Assembly: GCA_963806495.1 (NCBI GenBank)
Contig: CAWDYA010000002.1
Location: 1 to 64,000 of the forward strand
Source of the DNA: CAWDYA01 sp963806495
Lineage (GTDB): Bacteria > Acidobacteriota > Polarisedimenticolia > JACPZX01 > DASXTC01
Direction: 5' to 3'
DNA length: 64,000 nt
Below, in pieces: positions 63,245 through 64,000 of the stretch; within the stretch, counting starts at the first letter, position 1; each line of letters begins with the position of its first letter. Below the pieces are notes generated by a model, which worked only from the letters and a program-made list of their open reading frames with translations, made no database searches and was not told the origin of the DNA. The position numbers and the translations under genes were made by a program.

Positions 63245-63287
63245 GAAGGCCGGCCGGATCCCGACGCGATCGGGGCGGCCGGCCTTT
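63245..63287 (+). terminator. Long hairpin, probable terminator
   Basis: A perfect 10-bp stem AAGGCCGGCC (63246-63255) with GGCCGGCCTT (63277-63286) encloses an inner 5-bp stem CCCGA/TCGGG (63260-63264 with 63270-63274). The outer A and T residues give the symmetric A...T form common in bidirectional terminators, but the U-tract is short (CTTTCAACTT). Confidence 0.5.
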
Positions 63288-63307
63288 CAACTTCAGGGGA
63301 GACCGGC

Positions 63308-63336
63308 TTGACTTGGGCTCATCCACGGCCCATGAT
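63308..63336 (+). promoter_or_regulatory. Possible promoter of the parvulin gene
   Basis: TTGACT (63308-63313), 17-nt spacer, CATGAT (63331-63336), about 48 nt before the GTG start. The -10 is weak. Confidence 0.3.
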
Positions 63337-63384
63337 GCGTGGTCCCGTCATCAATGGCAGCACCCGCATCCCATGGAGGTCACC

Positions 63385-63837
63385 GTGAAATCGATCGCCG
63401 TCGTCTTCGTCCTGGCCGCCGCCTGCAGCGGGCTCGCACTCGCCGCCGGAGAGGCGCCTCAATCGCAGACCGCCGCGGAGCCCGAGCACATCGTGGTCCA
63501 GCACATCCTCATCTCGTTTGCGGGAAAGCTCCCCGGCAAGGACGTCACCCGCACGCAGGAGGAGGCCAAGAAGCTCGCGTACGAGGTGCTGGAGCAGGCG
63601 CGCAAGGGAGAGGACTACGACGCGCTGGTGCAGAAGTACACGGACGACAAGGCCCCCGGCATCTACGGGATGGCGAACCTCGGTGTCACGCCCGGCGCAG
63701 GAGAGTACCCGCGCAACCGCATGGTGGCCGCGTTCGGCGACGTCGGCTTCAAGCTGCAGGTGGGCGAAATCGGTATCGCGGACTTCGATCCGAAGACGAG
63801 CCCCTATGGGTACCACATCATCAAGAGGATCAAGTAG
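63385..63837 (+). CDS. Parvulin-type (PpiC) peptidyl-prolyl cis-trans isomerase, secreted
   Basis: Periplasmic folding helper of 150 residues. GTG 63385 was chosen because GGAGG ends 5 nt before it and the product starts with a clean signal peptide (KSIAVVFVLAAACSGLALA). The rotamase domain starts at HIVVQHILISFAGKLPGKDV and continues KKLAYEVLEQARKGEDYDAL. It ends with FDPKTSPYGYHIIKRIK, where the final GYHII-K is typical of parvulins. It is a single-domain form without the SurA-type chaperone arm. Confidence 0.9.
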   Translation: MKSIAVVFVLAAACSGLALAAGEAPQSQTAAEPEHIVVQHILISFAGKLPGKDVTRTQEEAKKLAYEVLEQARKGEDYDALVQKYTDDKAPGIYGMANLGVTPGAGEYPRNRMVAAFGDVGFKLQVGEIGIADFDPKTSPYGYHIIKRIK

Positions 63838-63853
63838 CTCCGGGTCGCGCAAG

Positions 63854-64000
63854 GTGGGAGAGCTCGAACGTCTCGGCGCGGACGGGATGGATTATCTTGT
63901 GCTCGGTGTGGACGCGCCCGGGTTCGAGCAGCTCACCGCCGGGCAGCGGACGCTGAGTTACTGGCTGTATCGCGCCGCGGTGGCGGGCGACCGCATCTAC
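63854..64000 (+). CDS. N-terminal fragment of a probable M49-like (dipeptidyl-peptidase III-type) zinc hydrolase
   Basis: Forty-nine codons before the window ends, in frame from GTG 63854. The segment PGFEQLTAGQRTLSYWLYRA and AVAGDRIY resembles the start of bacterial M49-type peptidases, in which a similar F-x-x-L-x(3)-(E/Q)-(K/R)-x-L-x-Y-x-L-x-x-A-A-x-A-G-R/D-x-I segment precedes the catalytic domain. The zinc motif HExxxH would lie beyond the edge, so this is tentative. The start codon is not certain, because the frame remains open further upstream into the parvulin gene. Confidence 0.45.
   Translation, partial: MGELERLGADGMDYLVLGVDAPGFEQLTAGQRTLSYWLYRAAVAGDRIY

Larger units (their letters stand above)
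63056..63384. other. Intergenic region between DUF2723 gene and parvulin gene
   Basis: GC-rich, no supported coding frame. Contains a long hairpin (63245-63287) and a possible promoter (63308-63336). The stretch 63160-63240 holds several short G/C inverted repeats that could form RNA structure, but no riboswitch family was recognised. Confidence 0.5.

Overview
The window is about 64 kb of high-GC bacterial chromosome with tightly packed genes. Gene content suggests Acidobacteriota or a close relative. The markers are a VWFA-related secreted protein of the acidobacterial type, two tandem GWxTD-domain proteins, an Oar/TonB-like receptor with a carboxypeptidase-regulatory N-terminus, a large secreted M14 peptidase, and GatC/GatA without GatB next to them. 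No ribosomal RNA, phage, insertion sequence or CRISPR array was seen. The taxonomic placement is inferred from gene families only.

Layout: 1-9 kb holds a DUF255 thioredoxin-fold protein (cut by the window edge), the VWFA-like protein, the M14 peptidase and a trans-sulfuration PLP enzyme. 8.5-12 kb is a cell-envelope block with two L,D-transpeptidases and a DUF4398-like lipoprotein. 12.3-15.2 kb holds tRNA-Cys and tRNA-Gly behind a consensus promoter, then YraN, a Spy-like protein, a truncated ECF sigma factor and CysS. 15.3-23.4 kb holds the GWxTD pair and the Oar-like receptor with its own promoter and terminator. 23.5-30.4 kb is a plus-strand housekeeping run: gatC, gatA, a cell-wall amidase, purD, purE and an MtaB-type methylthiotransferase. 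30.4-35.5 kb is an uncharacterised minus-strand locus: a ParA-like and a MinD/FlhG-like ATPase, a helix-rich protein, a nuclease-fold-like protein, a cyanophycin-synthetase N-domain homologue and two tandem 68-residue paralogues. 35.6-39.4 kb encodes an MrfA-type helicase fused to a DEDD exonuclease domain, coupled to a 3-hydroxyacyl-CoA dehydrogenase.

40-58.6 kb is a Wzx/Wzy-type exopolysaccharide cluster. It has a Wza-like export protein, several glycosyltransferases, an O-antigen polymerase/ligase, an FkbM methyltransferase, a Wzx flippase, an SGNH hydrolase, a WecA-like initiating transferase, a Wzc-like tyrosine kinase and, nearby, GalU. WecA would start the lipid-linked repeat, the glycosyltransferases extend it, Wzx flips it, Wzy polymerises it, and the Wzc and Wza homologues control length and export. 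MurA, a HIT protein and an FmdB zinc ribbon sit inside the same stretch. 58.7-64 kb has serS with its cognate tRNA-Ser directly behind it, two multi-pass GT-C-like membrane proteins, a parvulin-type isomerase and the start of a probable M49 peptidase.

A practical warning: at least nine genes, including purD, mtaB, the dehydrogenase and the tyrosine kinase, are split by single-base shifts. Nearly all are net +1, and several look like GATC read as GATTC. This looks like a systematic sequence error rather than gene decay. The affected genes are annotated here across the shift.
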